Positions 52,222 through 64,000 of a stretch of DNA of 64,000 nt are shown piece after piece. This stretch comes from Margaritifera margaritifera (Eukaryota; Mollusca; Bivalvia; Unionida; Margaritiferidae). Positions within the stretch are counted from its first letter, which is position 1, and each line of letters begins with the position of its first letter. Location: contig JAQPZY010001660.1 in the NCBI GenBank assembly GCA_029931535.1, positions 4,613,001 through 4,677,000 on the forward strand. Direction: 5' to 3'. Position numbers and translations under genes: made by a program. The notes under the pieces are model-generated. The model was not told where the DNA came from, searched no databases, and worked only from the letters and a program-made list of their open reading frames with translations.

Positions 52222-52262
52222 TTTTCCTTCACGTCCGTGTTTTAAGTATATATAGCGGTGCA
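52222..52262 (+). promoter_or_regulatory. Promoter block 2 (TATA) before gene B
   Basis: TTTTCCTTCACGTCCGTGTT then TATATATAGCGGTGCATTCA, 20-30 nt before the gene B ATG. A CRE-like palindrome TGACGTCA lies upstream at 52121-52128. Confidence 0.65.
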
Positions 52263-52282
52263 TTCATCAACAAAGAAGAAGA

Positions 52283-52693
52283 ATGAGTAGTAATAGGGCA
52301 GAAAAACTTAGCCAAGTCTTAGTTCACCTAGAGCATGTTCGTCGCCTCCTGGATGACCTCGAGGAGCTAGATCCAGACAGGAAAATATTCCTGAGGAAGA
52401 TAATAAACTTAAAATTTTCCAATCAACTGATCGTGGTATCTTTGAAGGAAGAAGTGATAGAGGACAGAAAAAATTATGAGAAAGAAAAGAAGTTAAAGAT
52501 ACGTCCCAACTGTGCTGTCAAACCAATGGTGAGGACGCAGCAGCAGCGACAGCAAACACAGCAGCACCAGTAACAACAGCAGCGACAGCAACCACAGCAG
52601 ACAATATTCACGGTCCCTGCAACAGAGAATTGGGACGGTGAAGCCACTCAACCCCCGTCCTCTTTTCCCATCTCCATCAATCCCTGGGGTTGA
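52283..52693 (+). pseudogene. Tandem family gene B
   Basis: ATG at 52283, 96 codons open, then TAA (52571-52573, in a CAA/CAG-rich run), after which the same frame continues to TGA at 52691-52693. The N-terminal part is a helical LSQVLVHLEHVRRLLDDLEE, then DPDRKIFLRK, and a coiled-coil-like KEEVIEDRKNYEKEKKLK; a Gln-rich run and a Pro-rich tail (QPPSSFPISINPWG) follow. It lacks the AT-hook tail of gene A. The family is unknown. Confidence 0.55.
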
Positions 52694-52779
52694 GATCAAT
52701 GGAGTGGGAGATGTGCTGCCTGTGGGGCCAGACCGGGGAGGTGTCCACACCTCTAGGTGAACAAAAACAAAAACCAAAC

Positions 52780-52795
52780 GGAACTTTTCAGAGCC
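52780..52795 (+). terminator. Histone-type 3' stem-loop, gene B (mutated stem)
   Basis: GGAACTTTTCAGAGCC, preceded by AAAC and followed by ACAAC. 14 of 16 bases equal the canonical GGCTCTTTTCAGAGCC; the two changes break two stem pairs. Confidence 0.65.
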
Positions 52796-53040
52796 ACAAC
52801 AATTACCAAGAACAGAAATCTGATTTGCCTAAACAATTTGTCTTTGTATGTTGGGTTTGTGTTTGTGTCTGTCTTTTTAAAAAACAAAAAATCCCGTTCC
52901 CTTGTGTGCTTGTATGGAGTTTGTTTGTGTAGAGTGTGTCTATAAACACTCCCTTGCCCTTCCTATCTTAAAAATACTTTCCTTTAAGTCCGCACACTTG
53001 GTGTGTTTTGTGTGTAAGTGTTTTTTTTTTATTTTTTGGG

Positions 53041-53090
53041 GATGTTTTCCTTCACGTCCGTACTTCCAGCATATAAAGCGACGCATTCAC
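53041..53090 (+). promoter_or_regulatory. Promoter block 3 (TATA) before gene C
   Basis: TTCACGTCCGTACTTCCAGC then TATAAAG at 53072-53078, 52 nt before the gene C ATG. Confidence 0.7.
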
Positions 53091-53129
53091 CATTTGCGTC
53101 ATTCGTCGTCAACTGAAAAGAAGACAAGA

Positions 53130-53733
53130 ATGACAACAGTGGAGAATTTGCAGGAAGCCTGGGCTTGGATGCTGGGAGTGGAGTATCTGCTTGAAAAGAT
53201 ACAGTGTTATTGGCGTTATCCAGTCAGCCCTTACAAGAGCCAAAGGTCTTGTCCATGACGTCATGAAGGAGGAAGCGATGAAGATGAAGGTGTCCTCGGT
53301 AGTTGCACCCTGTCAAGTGGGAAAGTTAAAGAAAGCCTTGGGTTTGATGAAAGAGGTGGAATACTTCCTAGATAGGGTGCATGAAGACTTTTGGTTTTAT
53401 CAACCCCTCAGTAGTGTGAGGAGGGAAGAGGCTGCCCTGCTCACAGCCAAGGGTATTGTTAGAGAAGTCATAGAGAAGGAGGTGTTGTAGATCAAGAAGG
53501 TTTGGACTCAGGAAAGAATGGTGAAGAAGCAGGAGAGGAGAGAAAGGGACTTCCACCGCCTGAATGCTCATTGGATCAAGGTCCAGGAGAAATTCAGGAG
53601 ATTGGGTCAACCGGACTGGATCCCTGATCCACCAAAGAAGAAGACGAACATTCTAGGCTTCCTGAAGAAATGGTGGTCAGGGAGGTCAAAGTTAAAACAA
53701 ACGGCCCTTTTCAGGGCCAACCACATCTTTTAG
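53130..53733 (+). pseudogene. Tandem family gene C (internal duplication)
   Basis: ATG 53130 opens MTTVENLQEAWAWMLGVEYL; a shift near 53205 leads to the main frame. Two related helical units are visible, EAWAWMLGVEYLLEKI with AKGLVHDVMKEEA, and KALGLMKEVEYFLDRV with AKGIVREVIEKEV, so the protein contains an internal duplication. TAG at 53488-53490 interrupts, then a basic, Trp-containing tail (PPKKKTNILGFLKKWW). The frame runs through the stem-loop to 53733, so the original stop was probably lost. The family is unknown; related to A and B by position, flanks and helical layout. Confidence 0.5.
53703..53718 (+). terminator. Histone-type 3' stem-loop, gene C (perfect)
   Basis: GGCCCTTTTCAGGGCC: a perfect 6-bp stem with the TTTC loop, flanked by ACAAAC upstream and AACCACA downstream. 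It fits the metazoan histone mRNA consensus GGYYYTTTTCARRRCC. A purine-rich AGAAAAGAAAC (53732-53742), like a histone downstream element, follows. Confidence 0.85.
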
Positions 53734-53804
53734 AAAAGAAACAATAAAAAACATTGCCAATGGTGTTTCTATGTTTGTGTGTTTGTTGGGTGTATGTGTC
53801 TATT

Positions 53805-53938
53805 CTGTCCGCATAAAATACTTCTGCCCCATAAACTTTTACCCCATCAACACTTCTACCACATAAATACTTCTTTCCCATAAACACTTCTGCCCTATAA
53901 ACACTTCTGCCCTATAAACATTTCTGCCCCCCCCCCCC
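53805..53938. repeat. Minisatellite, CTTCTGCCCCATAAACA unit
   Basis: Seven or so units of 16-19 bp (CTTCTGCCC, TATAAACA variants) ending in a poly-C run at about 53927-53938. Confidence 0.85.
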
Positions 53939-54085
53939 AATGTTAACCTACGGGCTAATGTTAATTCCCGAGTACTCCCCCACCCATTACTAATCCTGAA
54001 TATTTTGGTGGAGGAAGAACCCGGGAAGAATCATCGACTCACGGGAAGCTAGTTGCAAGCTTTCTCACATACCCACGTTCGCCGA

Positions 54086-54172
54086 GTCGGGACTTAAACC
54101 CACGCGGACAGAGGTGAGATGTGAGTGATATGTAAAGGCTCGCGCCTTAGACCACTCGGCCACCCGGGCCCC
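54086..54172 (-). repeat. tRNA-like sequence (tRNA-derived repeat or degenerate Ser/Leu tRNA)
   Basis: On the minus strand, GGGTGGCCGAGTGGTCTAAG (A-box region), a long variable part and GGGTTTAAGTCCC (B-box/T-arm) have the layout of a class II tRNA. The acceptor stem does not pair cleanly, and the flanks look repetitive, so a tRNA-derived repeat is more likely than a working gene. Confidence 0.5.
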
Positions 54173-54279
54173 TGGTCAGTCAAACGGTTTATTGATTAGT
54201 AGGTGTCGTTGATGTTCAGTCAAACGGCGTGTTGATTAGTAACATGGTGAATCTTTTTCACATTGCATTTTCGTTTGAG

Positions 54280-54600
54280 TCCAAAGTTCATGTTAAATTC
54301 CCCTTGTTCCACAGCCTCCCATTCACTTCTTTATCCTATGGACATTTTAACATAGAATTTCCTTTGACTCCAGATTCCCACTAACATGTTAATCCTATGA
54401 ACATTTTTAACATTATCTTTTCCCTTGACCCCAGAGTACCATTTGTATCTAAACTAAAAACAATTTATTTGGTGAAGGGAAAATGTCATGCTTATTTCAT
54501 AATGTTAACACCCAGTGACCCCAGACTCATACTCACATATTAATCCTATGGGCATTTTTACTTGGAATTCCCATTAACTCCAGATACCCATACTTTGTAG
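54280..54600. repeat. Diverged tandem repeat
   Basis: Four or more degenerate units of about 65-85 bp sharing TTAATCCTATGGACATTTTAAC and TTGACCCCAGATTCCCA-like blocks. Confidence 0.7.
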
Positions 54601-57429
54601 ATGGCGACCGTAGTGTTAATTCCCACTGACCTCAGATCGGCCCATTTAACTGCAGGGTATACCACTATACTACTCTTTATGAACAAGGGAGACATTACTG
54701 GTTTTCCAGTATTTTAAATCTATGTTTAATATTGTAAACATTCGATTACATATTATAGACCTTTACCAGAAAATGAATGACACTAAAATGTTCTTTAAAA
54801 AAAAATTGTATGACAAATATAAAAAATGTTAACACTACAGGTATGATTCCATTAATAAAAGTGTAAACTTTTCATCGTGAAACCAGTATTTTGGGGAATT
54901 TTTAACTCGTCGGCTTATTGTTTATAACCTCCTAACCCTCATCACTCATAATTTTTGTTGCAATTTATTTGTATATGTCCCTTTGTAGCAGATGTAAACC
55001 AAAATTAGTTGTATAATTTGGTTCTTGTTTTGTAGAGAAGTTGCCTTTTTAAATAGTAGCGGTAGTAGATATTTCTGTTGCTGTTGTGTTCTTGGTATAA
55101 AAAGCAGGTCCTTAATATGAAACAAACTTGACTGTTTTTCGCCTAACACAATATAAATTTAGACTGCATTATAATAATTATATTTGTTACTTACAGGTGT
55201 TATTGGAATAAAGGTGCCCTATGATCAGATGGCACCATTAGTTTGTTTCACATCAAATTAAAGTTATGCGCTTTAAAGGATAGGAATCTTTGCAGCATAT
55301 TTAACAAGCACAGAGAAGTCAATTAACTAAAATACCATCATGTACAGTCAACTATCCAAACAGGAAAAAATATCTAATTAAAGAAGGCCCATGTACATAT
55401 CTGTCGTTATGAAAATGGGGATTCGTCTGCTCTCGTCAGCTTTTCGACAATGCACACTTTGGAGAATGTAAATACTTATAGAGTCCACGCTAGAGTGATA
55501 AGGGCGAAATAGTCACCTTAGAGTCCGTCACCTAAACAGATCCCAAAGGCGAAGTTCACTTTACTCTGCACTTCTTTGATGACATTATTGCCCCCTCCCA
55601 CTCCCAATTTTGTTTAAATAAAATGCTCTATTAATCGAAGTAAAACGTCGACTTTCGTGTAAATTTTTCTTTAAAAGTGGAAGGTGCAAAGAAATAATAA
55701 TAAGCTCTATGTTCTGCAGTCAATTTTGGTGCTAAATTGATGATGATAAATACCAGAATGTACATTGTTATCTACGGAATTCCCATCGAAATTTCACACA
55801 TTATCCTTGAAAAACAAATGAAAAATTGACTTCCTGTAGCTCAGTTTGAAGCAAATTATGACTCACTGGACGGATCCAGGCCGTTACTAACAAAACTCAT
55901 AATTGTATCCGATATTTAATTCTACTGACACAACAAAAAAGGACTTCTATTGTCAAAAATTGTGCCGATTTTCGACTACAACTTATTTTTGAGGTTGTCC
56001 TTGTCTGTTATACGACAAATGCGGCGAAACAAACAAAAATAATACTATTTGTACAAACTTTTAATAATATTTCATCAGCATTTTCATAGTCTGATATGAA
56101 AAAATGTAAAAACATTAGTTTAAAGAGACTATTTTTAACTCTCTACACCCCACTTTTCTCTATTTATATCCAACTTCACCCTATTCTGGTTGAACAGAGG
56201 TAATTTTGCCCTAATATTAGGGTCCAGCTTGGACCATGACTAATTACAATTAAAGTAACTTAGTAGCAATCCCAGGCTTTTGCATGATTAAGGTGACTTC
56301 TGGTAAGATAAAGGTAAAATTATGGTTCAGATCTAGTAACACATGTTAAGATGTTAATGGGCTGAGGGTAGAGTTCGGGCAAAAGCCAGTTTTATACTAA
56401 CTTTCAATTGGATATTTCAAAATACAAATTATGGCCGACAGGTGGCGTATAATCAATATAGCATATCATCTCTGTGTCATTATCAGCCACATCGCACCCA
56501 TTGGAAATATAGAACATATTTCTTCTTCAAGTCACACTTTGCACGTGAAAAAAATATCTCTCTGGAAATCAAAGACTTCTCTGAAAGATGTATTCTTACA
56601 AAATTATGAGCGATCTCCCGCAATCCAAAAATAGAAAATGGGAGATATTCAAATCCTATTACTCCTTTAAAAAGAAGAATTTATGAACTGTGTGATAATA
56701 ATACGACTGAAATGAATTTATTTTCCTTTTTGCAATGTCCATTTTATTCTAGTTGTAGGGAGGTATTGTCAATGACTTCAAAGAGTTCCATGATCTGTCC
56801 GACCCCCCCCCCCCCCAATAATGTATTTGATGGCATCAGATGTCAGTAATATATTCATTAATATCGGCTGTTTTCTAATTGTTACCATTTTCAGTATATT
56901 AATATTTTAATAAACTGCAATAGATTCAGACAAAAGATTTTGATATAAAGGTCTAAACTATATTTTGTTCATTTTATTTCCTCTTCTAAATAATCTAACG
57001 TCCAGTCCATCAATAATATATTATATTGAGTAGTTTCCTTCCCTAACTGGACCCGTAAATCTGATAATAATGTTACAGTATTCTACATTATGTCCCCAAA
57101 ATAGCAAAGAATTCACACTGGACTGGTCATTGACAACGGCATTTTTCCAAATTGTAAAGGTTTGTGCGAACATAGGATGATGGTATGGTTTTAAAGTTTG
57201 TAAGATATAAACATCAAAACTGGTGACGATAATGCTCTGATGGATGAGCAATTTACACATATCTGTAGGAGGTAATTTATGTAATTAAAGAGAAAAAAAA
57301 AAGCGATTTCAACCCTCCCATGATTCTTCAGTCAGTTCAAAATATTCGCGCACCAAAAAAGAAAATATCCCCCCCCCCCCCATTAAATTGTCGGTCCATA
57401 AGTTTTTCCGTTTCATAGTTTCACGAAAG
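54601..57429. other. No gene seen
   Basis: AT-rich host DNA with poly-C runs (about 56803-56816, 57368-57380). Short open frames have no recognisable features. Confidence 0.6.
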
Positions 57430-57552
57430 TAATTAGTCACGAGACTAGTTCCCGCCAAACGTTAGCCCGCCCCGTACTTCAATCAGCTGTACGAAAAGGG
57501 GACAGACATTTTTGGGAAGTTTTTGTAGGGCTGTGGCAGGATTTTGTTACAA
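57430..57552 (+). promoter_or_regulatory. Possible host promoter and first exon
   Basis: A locally GC-rich block with GTTCCCGCCAAACG (E2F-like) and CCCGCCCCG (GC-box-like), followed about 80 nt later by ACAA/GTGAGT, a good splice donor at 57552. No ATG frame is evident, so it could be a 5' untranslated exon. Weak evidence. Confidence 0.3.
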
Positions 57553-60500
57553 GTGAGTATCCTAAATGATATGTACATTGACTTGTAATTTTGTATGCTG
57601 CCATTGAAGATATTCTCACGTTAGAAATTCGGTACAAATTTTTGGTAATGCAACTTTTGTTTACTGTTGAATGATTGCACGTGCATTTTTACAACTTTCA
57701 ATGTAATTTTCCTATCTGCAATATTCATTTTACCTCCAATATGTAAATGTATGAAATGGGAGGAATTGTATACCATTTAGGGAGGTGACGGAATAATACA
57801 AATCCATCAAGAATGTCAAATGTTGTTACAATTTTATTAAATTTACTCGCATGAGAATTGGAGAGCAAACGGAATGATCCTTACTGGCAAGTCAACAAAG
57901 CTTTTCATTTTGGAAATGTTTTTATTCCACAATAAATTCTAATGTAATAATATTTGAGTTCTGTTTGATTTATTTTGGTCCATTTCCAGGAATGCAGTAA
58001 AATTACATAATATTATGCACACCAAACATGAGTATATGTGCGAACTTTATGAGAAGTGAAGTTCTCAAAATGTCCAGTTAGCTTGAAAAGCATCCATGTC
58101 AATATCCAAGTCAAAAATACGAAATAACTAGTTATCATCTGCTCAGTTCATTTGATGTAAACAAGATCACGATCCCCACTGCCTAACATATAAATTTCCC
58201 CCCACAAAATTGTCCATATTTTCATTAAAATTGGCATCCACATCACCACCGCTTCAGTACTGTCTGCCATTTTGAATTGCACGCATCAAAATTCAGTTTT
58301 AAAATCAAATTTTCTATGAACCAGTTGTCATCATCCCTGTTCATTTCGTCTCAGTCGAGCTCACAATCTACACTGCCTAAAGCAACGATTTTTCCCACAA
58401 AATAGTCTATTTTCATCAAAATTGGTATCCACATCACTGCCGTAACTTGCTGCTTCAGCGCTCTCTGCAATTATTGATCTCCACATGTTCTAACTCGTGT
58501 TTGAAATTAACTTTTCAAATAACCAGTTTTCATCAGCTTCATCCATTTTGAAGAAGTAAATATAACGATTCCCACAGGAGTTCCTTTAGTAATACAGTCA
58601 CCATATTTGCATGGGCGAGTCTATATTTTGAAGCAACAGCTCTGATGTAGTTCACCATCTTTGATAATCTCAATAATTCGGTAAATTTACGAGTTAATCT
58701 CTTTGAACACATTTATGTACGAGTTCCTCCTTTTTATTTGTTCAGTTATTTTTAGCGATATTAAAACTACACATTGCAAATATTGGACTTGGACACTATT
58801 CTTACTGAAATGGACTGTTCTAGAAACCAGAGAAGGACATTGAGCAGTCTGTCTGCTTGTTTACATCGAGAGCTTCCATTTGGTTTGAAATGCCAATAAG
58901 TTGGCAGTGTTGGGGACTCTGGTGACAGTCGGGTTAGAAATTATAAATTGATGAATTAAATTACCAAGTTTTATGCATTTTTCATATCCTTCATGCTTTT
59001 TGTTTTTAAAATCGGTGGTGGGGGGTACAAACAAACGGGAGGGTGTGCGAATACTATAGATTGTCATTGCTTCAGTGATTGGCTATTTCCTTCTACAAGT
59101 CTTTTCTAAGATTGGCACCAATCGCTACATCTTGGCCTAACCTGGCAAATATAGTAAATGAGCAGATTATTTGAGAAAAGTATGTACACAATTTTATTTT
59201 CCAAATGATTCTTCAAGAAAAATAAATTTGATTTGAATTGAAATTAAATTCTTATTTTTTTATATTCATTGTTCATATGCATAATACTAATAGTTGCATT
59301 CACTTTGAAGCAGACCAGAAGTATTGTTTTTGAAAACCATGATATTGTGGGCAACACCTGAAGCAACGGATAAATTTGTGTAAAAGTGGTCATTCAGAGT
59401 CAATAAGGTACTTAATTGGTACATGGGGGAAAGGTTTAGAATGTCTTTACAGTGGTGTTAAGTTATGAGTGTCTAAAAGCACAAATAGTATAGGAAAATC
59501 AGAATGTAGTCATGGAGAGGTCAGATTGTGAACTGCGAGAGTTAGTTACCTTGTATTAATTAGGAGTTGGGGAGGGTGTTATCATAAGTTAATCCCCTTT
59601 CGATTGATAGAATCAAGTGCCTCCAATCACACCTCTAGGTTGACCTCATCTAAAATTGTCCACATACTTTAACATTGAGTTTTTCCATATGTGTTTCTCA
59701 GGGCTTGTAAATAATGACCTTCCAAAGGAATATAGATGTATGATTATCCAAATAAAGTGAATAATTGCCATTTAAAAGCATGTGTAATCAAATTCTAAAA
59801 ACGACGCCCATTGCTGAAGTAGTCGGCACTGAATGCATACATGACCTGTATGACTTTTACTATAACATTAGTGTGCCAACATGTCTGCGACATGTGATCT
59901 CGGTAAATGTAAGAGAAAATTAATGAAGCTTGTGTTTCCCTTGTTCCCATTTTTATATGTAAAAATAAAGAAAATGTATTCCGATAAATATTTGCTTATT
60001 AATTGGTTGTTTGCACTGGGGACTCTTTGTTAAGCATTATCGTCAGTAGTATTCTAAGGGTTCTCAATAGACGTGTACCCTCGGGTTTTGACACTTGGAA
60101 TTTAAATGTGACCACCCGTACAGAAAAATCTCACCAATTCACACGAGCTGCTCATGAGCTTCACATGAGAACATTGTTAGAAACGTATGCAAATTGGGTA
60201 TATTTTGCAAGCTTATGTGTGCAGTTTGTTAGATCTTGTGAGCCATTGAAAAACTAACCAAATTTTCTCATGTGCAGATTTTGCTCACTTGAGAATTTGA
60301 ATGTTCACATGAGAATGTACGACTTAGAAAACATTCTTTCCCCTTACATCTGACTGTGTTTGAAAATAAGGTCGAGTTCTAATTTCTCATGTGAGTCATC
60401 ACCTGAGAAATTTGGACTTCGATTCTGATCAGACACATTTTAGATTTGTTCTAAGTTGGTTTTTCTCATGTGAGTTAGAGACCCATCCCATTCTTCCAGC

Positions 60501-62590
60501 ATTCTATAAAGAATTATGCTTCAAGAATTTTACTTTCAATAACCAAATCAAATAATAAAATAAAATCACATAAGATTAAATGTGGTTTTATGTGACTGAG
60601 ACCTTATCCAGTATTGAGACAATAACGCTGGTTATTTCCCAATGTTGTAAGCATATTGAAGTAACTTCTCCCGTGTTTGCTCTACCTGTAGTTTACCATT
60701 GTCAGTTTATGCATTATTGCAGTAAAATTGTCAAAAGTCACAAGTAATTACATTTTCTGACTTGAAAATGAAAAGACCTGTTTCATTAAAATGTGGTACC
60801 AGTATTACAACAACGAAAATAGTTTTGGTTAATCGCTCGCATTTATAGTGACCTTGTTTACATCATGGCCTCACTGCATGTACGTTGAAGACTTCAACTT
60901 GCGCTGAATGAAGTACATCTCTTGGTTTCGAATCATAGGCACCACTACACTAAACTTCAGTAATGTCTCAAAAATACTCAGGGAATTTTGTCCAAATGCT
61001 ACAACATTACTCCTTTTATTACCTTTACTACATAACATTAGCATGATTACCAAAGCTGAGTAAATATGTACTTATTTAAAGGTTGCTGACATTAAAGCAA
61101 ACTACCACTGCATTATTATTGCAATTATTTTCAAAGCATTAATTCTGACACTTCATTATAGTATTTTTGAGACATTACTGAAATGTTCTCGTGTTCTGAG
61201 AACACTGTATTCCAGTTCTTCAATTTTCTTGATCTGTACCAGCCTGTATGGACTCTTTTCACCAGGCCTGACATACAAATTATGAATGTATTACCCTTTT
61301 TGGAACATCGAATCTTACATTTATCGTATTTTATGTTGCCAGGTGCTTTTTAAATGCATTCATTTCTCATTAACAACTCTGTGTCAAGGTATTAGTTTCC
61401 TTTGATAGGTTAGCTCCCCTAGTCCATTTTTTGAGAATGAACTAACAGATCTCATAGTAACAAAATCTGAACTTTAACACTCTAATGGTATTTTTGTTTT
61501 ATTATATTACAGTTAGGAATCATGCAAAAAGATCTGCCTCTCAGAATATATGCTATTTGTGCACGTATTTTGTCTGATACATTGTTTACAATTAAATTTT
61601 ACCTGTTAATCATTGTTTTATTTTTTCTTTACATGACTTTCCCCCATGAATTATGCAATGAAAAATAGGAAACCAAATTGATTGATAATGTTTATTTTAA
61701 TATTGAATGATGATGAATTTCAGTTTACCTCTTTTGTTCGGTGGCATGCAGATCAGGCTCTAAATCTTTGGTTTGAGTTGGCCATAGGAACTTGTACTGC
61801 ATTGAAACTTCCTGTTTCTCAATATCAAAGTGTGAACTTGGTCTTTTTGTGACAATATTGTACTTTTCCTCCGAAAGTCTTTTTTATAGTGTTTTTGTGA
61901 CGTCAGTCTCTACAGTTTGGTATGAGGAATATTTCCTGGTCTGATGTGAAACTAAATTCTCGCATTAAGACAACCTTTGATTTTCCTCTGTACTTTTGAC
62001 ATTTTTGACATTGTAAAATAACTGAAGTTTATGTTTTGAGTTTCAAAGTGTGAATTCAGTACCTGCTTAGCACTGTTAGAACTACATTCAGCACTGTTTA
62101 TATTGATTCTTTACATCAATGGAGGCTAGTATCAGTTTACAGTCTGGCCAGACTTGCATTTTGCCTCAGATTCCAAACCTCTACATTTATCAATTTTTCA
62201 TGTGACAAGTGATGAAAAATAAAATAAACCTGTTGGGTGCCATAAATGCTTCTTAATATATGATTCAAGAAAACAAAATCTCCAATTAAGGAAATTTTAG
62301 GCACCCAAAATATGATCTTTATACCAGAAATTTATGAAAATAGGGGGTTGCGTAATTTGACACCTCTTATTACATAATGCTTATAGGTGGATATTTCATG
62401 CATGCATATCTGAATGGCAGACACACAGGAAATAAGGAAAAACATGAGACAAACTATTACAATCACTGCATTAATTTATCTACATCTATAATATATGAAA
62501 ATGGTAAACATTCTTGAAATACAACATTCATTCTGATCATCTATCAATATTACCATTTAGTGTGCTTAGAATATCACCCAAGTTAGTATA
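57553..62590. other. No gene seen; possible large intron
   Basis: AT-rich non-coding DNA. A TTCTCATGTGA motif and its complement recur several times at 60130-60480. No open frame looks genuine. Confidence 0.55.
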
Positions 62591-62599
62591 GTACATACT

Positions 62600-63265
62600 T
62601 GGTGTCTAAGGTTGTCGATGGTGTCCAAGGTTGTCAATATACACAAATGTATGTTTGGTATTGAACATGTCAGCTGAGATGGCGTCATTGGATCGACATC
62701 TAGTACAAATTCTAGCTACACACTTTTGAAGTTTGATTATACAATTAATATTAGTTTGTGTGCATGAGCCCAATACTATGCAACAGTGGTCCATAATAGG
62801 TAATATGCAAGTTGAATATAATAGTTTCCTTGCATGCATTGGTAGATAGATATTTCTTTAGTCTGTGCAGTAGTGTTAGTTTGGAGACTATAATGTTACA
62901 GACATGATCTGTGTGATGATTCCAAGTTAGTTTATCATCAACATGTACTCCTAGGAGCTTATGGCATTCTATATTAGATATATATTCATCATTTACAGAC
63001 AATCGAATGGGGTTTTGCATGGATAATCTGTTGATGTTCCTAGTAATATTGCACTGGTCTTTTTGGTATTTCTATACATTCCATTGTCTTTACACTATTT
63101 ACTGATGTACCTACTAGCATTGCAGTGGTATTTTTGGTATTGATATACATTTCATTGTCTTGACACATTTTACTGATGTGATTAAAATTATACTGAAGCT
63201 GTTGTTGGATTGTGTTACTGTTTTGATTCGATGTGTGGAATGTTGCATCATCTGCATACATACTG
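62600..63265 (-). pseudogene. LINE reverse transcriptase remnant
   Basis: Minus strand: MYADDATFHTSN (catalytic FADD/YADD box), then a gap of one short duplication (about 63055-63150 repeats 'CATTGTCTT...ACTGATGT'), CHKLLGVHVDDKLTWNHH and a C-terminal SRLxxLY-like LLYSTCILPIMDHCC. Typical of the RT finger/thumb and downstream region of animal LINEs (CR1/Jockey type). Frames are broken. Confidence 0.75.
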
Positions 63266-64000
63266 TATCACTTTCAGTGTTTTCTGTATACAATGGCAGG
63301 TCATTAATGTATAAGAGAAATAAATAAAGAAATAAGTTAAGTGTTGTTTCAAGTTTATCTCAAACTCTGTTTATGTTAGTATCATCACACTAGATGAGTA
63401 TGCATCTCTATTAGTACCATATACTTACCACAAAAGGTCATTGTGACCTACATGTTACACTTTACTGGCATTGGAAAGTTTTTGCACTTGGCTCATGACC
63501 AAAAAAGTTTTTTAATACCCAACACACATTGTTATCTCAACATTCATGAAGTGATGATGTATCTTGAGTACTACACCTTCATCACAAAAGTATTTCACTG
63601 TGATCCATATTGCATGTTTCACTGCGTTAGTTTTACTGTCAAGCACTGTTTATGCCAGAATTGTTGAACTAGGTGATTGTACCCTATTAGTACAATACCC
63701 TTACAACAAAATGAGGATATTGTGAAGTACATTTCACATTTGAAAGGCTTGTGTTAAGTTGTTAGCTCTGTGAAGTAGAGTTATGCTGTTGTACTACCCA
63801 TTGTGTCGGCATCAGCATCCACACAGGTATACATCTGTACACTCATTGAATGTCGACTGTTCTTTATTCCTAGGTTCTATGAAACAGTTTGCAGTGGGTT
63901 TCATGGCACCTACTACTAGGGGAGGAGGCTGAAGGGAAGAAATTGCTAAAGTGAAAAATTTGGGTATTTATCTTTATTTTAAAACCAAAATAATTTTTAT
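63266..64000. other. No gene seen
   Basis: Host DNA. A pyrimidine-rich acceptor-like TGTTCTTTATTCCTAG ends near 63872, so a host exon could begin there, but no convincing frame follows. Confidence 0.45.

Noticed and set aside
51444..53733. Idea that the tandem genes are decayed histones
   Set aside because: No histone fold motif is visible in any frame of the three genes; only promoter layout and the 3' stem-loop recall histone genes.
54086..54172. Functional tRNA gene
   Set aside because: A- and B-box-like parts are present, but the acceptor stem does not pair well and the surrounding sequence looks like a dispersed repeat.

Overview
The window looks like nuclear DNA of a marine invertebrate, most likely a mollusc or other lophotrochozoan. 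It is AT-rich, contains no intact host gene I can recognise, and is packed with microsatellites, a diverged satellite, tRNA-derived repeats, LINEs, a Ty3/gypsy-type fragment and a MULE-like transposase gene. The taxon is inferred from the mix of repeat families and has not been tested.

Polinton 1 (554-18945, 18,392 bp) is a complete Polinton/Maverick, a virus-like DNA transposon, with 184-bp terminal inverted repeats that differ at one base and a 5-bp target duplication TACAC. It sits inside a MULE-like transposase gene whose two halves lie at 1-548 and 18951-19440. The minus-strand left arm holds two small unknown genes, a family of repeat proteins and a fibre-like gene. The plus-strand centre holds the packaging ATPase, a PY-like gene, minor and major capsid genes, two pX-like genes, an adenain-type protease, a zinc-ribbon protein, a phospholipase A2 and the integrase. 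The right arm holds an HNH endonuclease, protein-primed DNA polymerase B and an SSB-like protein. Many genes carry stops or frameshifts although the element ends are almost identical.

18951-34629 is repeat-rich host DNA: satellite, a SINE, LINE remnants and a gypsy-type fragment ending in an LTR-like sequence. Polinton 2 (34630 to about 45020) is a truncated relative in the opposite orientation. It keeps the order PolB, HNH, two small genes, integrase, PLA2, zinc ribbon, protease, pX, and a LINE is inserted in its PolB. Polinton 3 (about 46000-49690) is a fragment of a clearly different lineage: integrase tail, membrane protein, penton, major capsid, acidic protein, protease.

49879-53760 carries three tandem copies of a short intronless gene family with a shared TATA promoter block. 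Each copy is followed by a sequence resembling the 3' stem-loop of replication-dependent histone mRNAs, yet none encodes a histone. From 54 kb onward the DNA is mostly non-coding with scattered repeats and a LINE remnant.

The most unusual signals are: (i) a nearly identical 17-bp hairpin placed 8-27 nt after the stop codons of successive capsid-block genes of Polinton 1, and also lodged inside two of its genes; (ii) unrelated GC-rich palindromes inside coding regions of Polinton 2; (iii) a strong excess of TAG among internal stops, with TAG almost unused at gene ends; (iv) histone-type stem-loops on non-histone genes.
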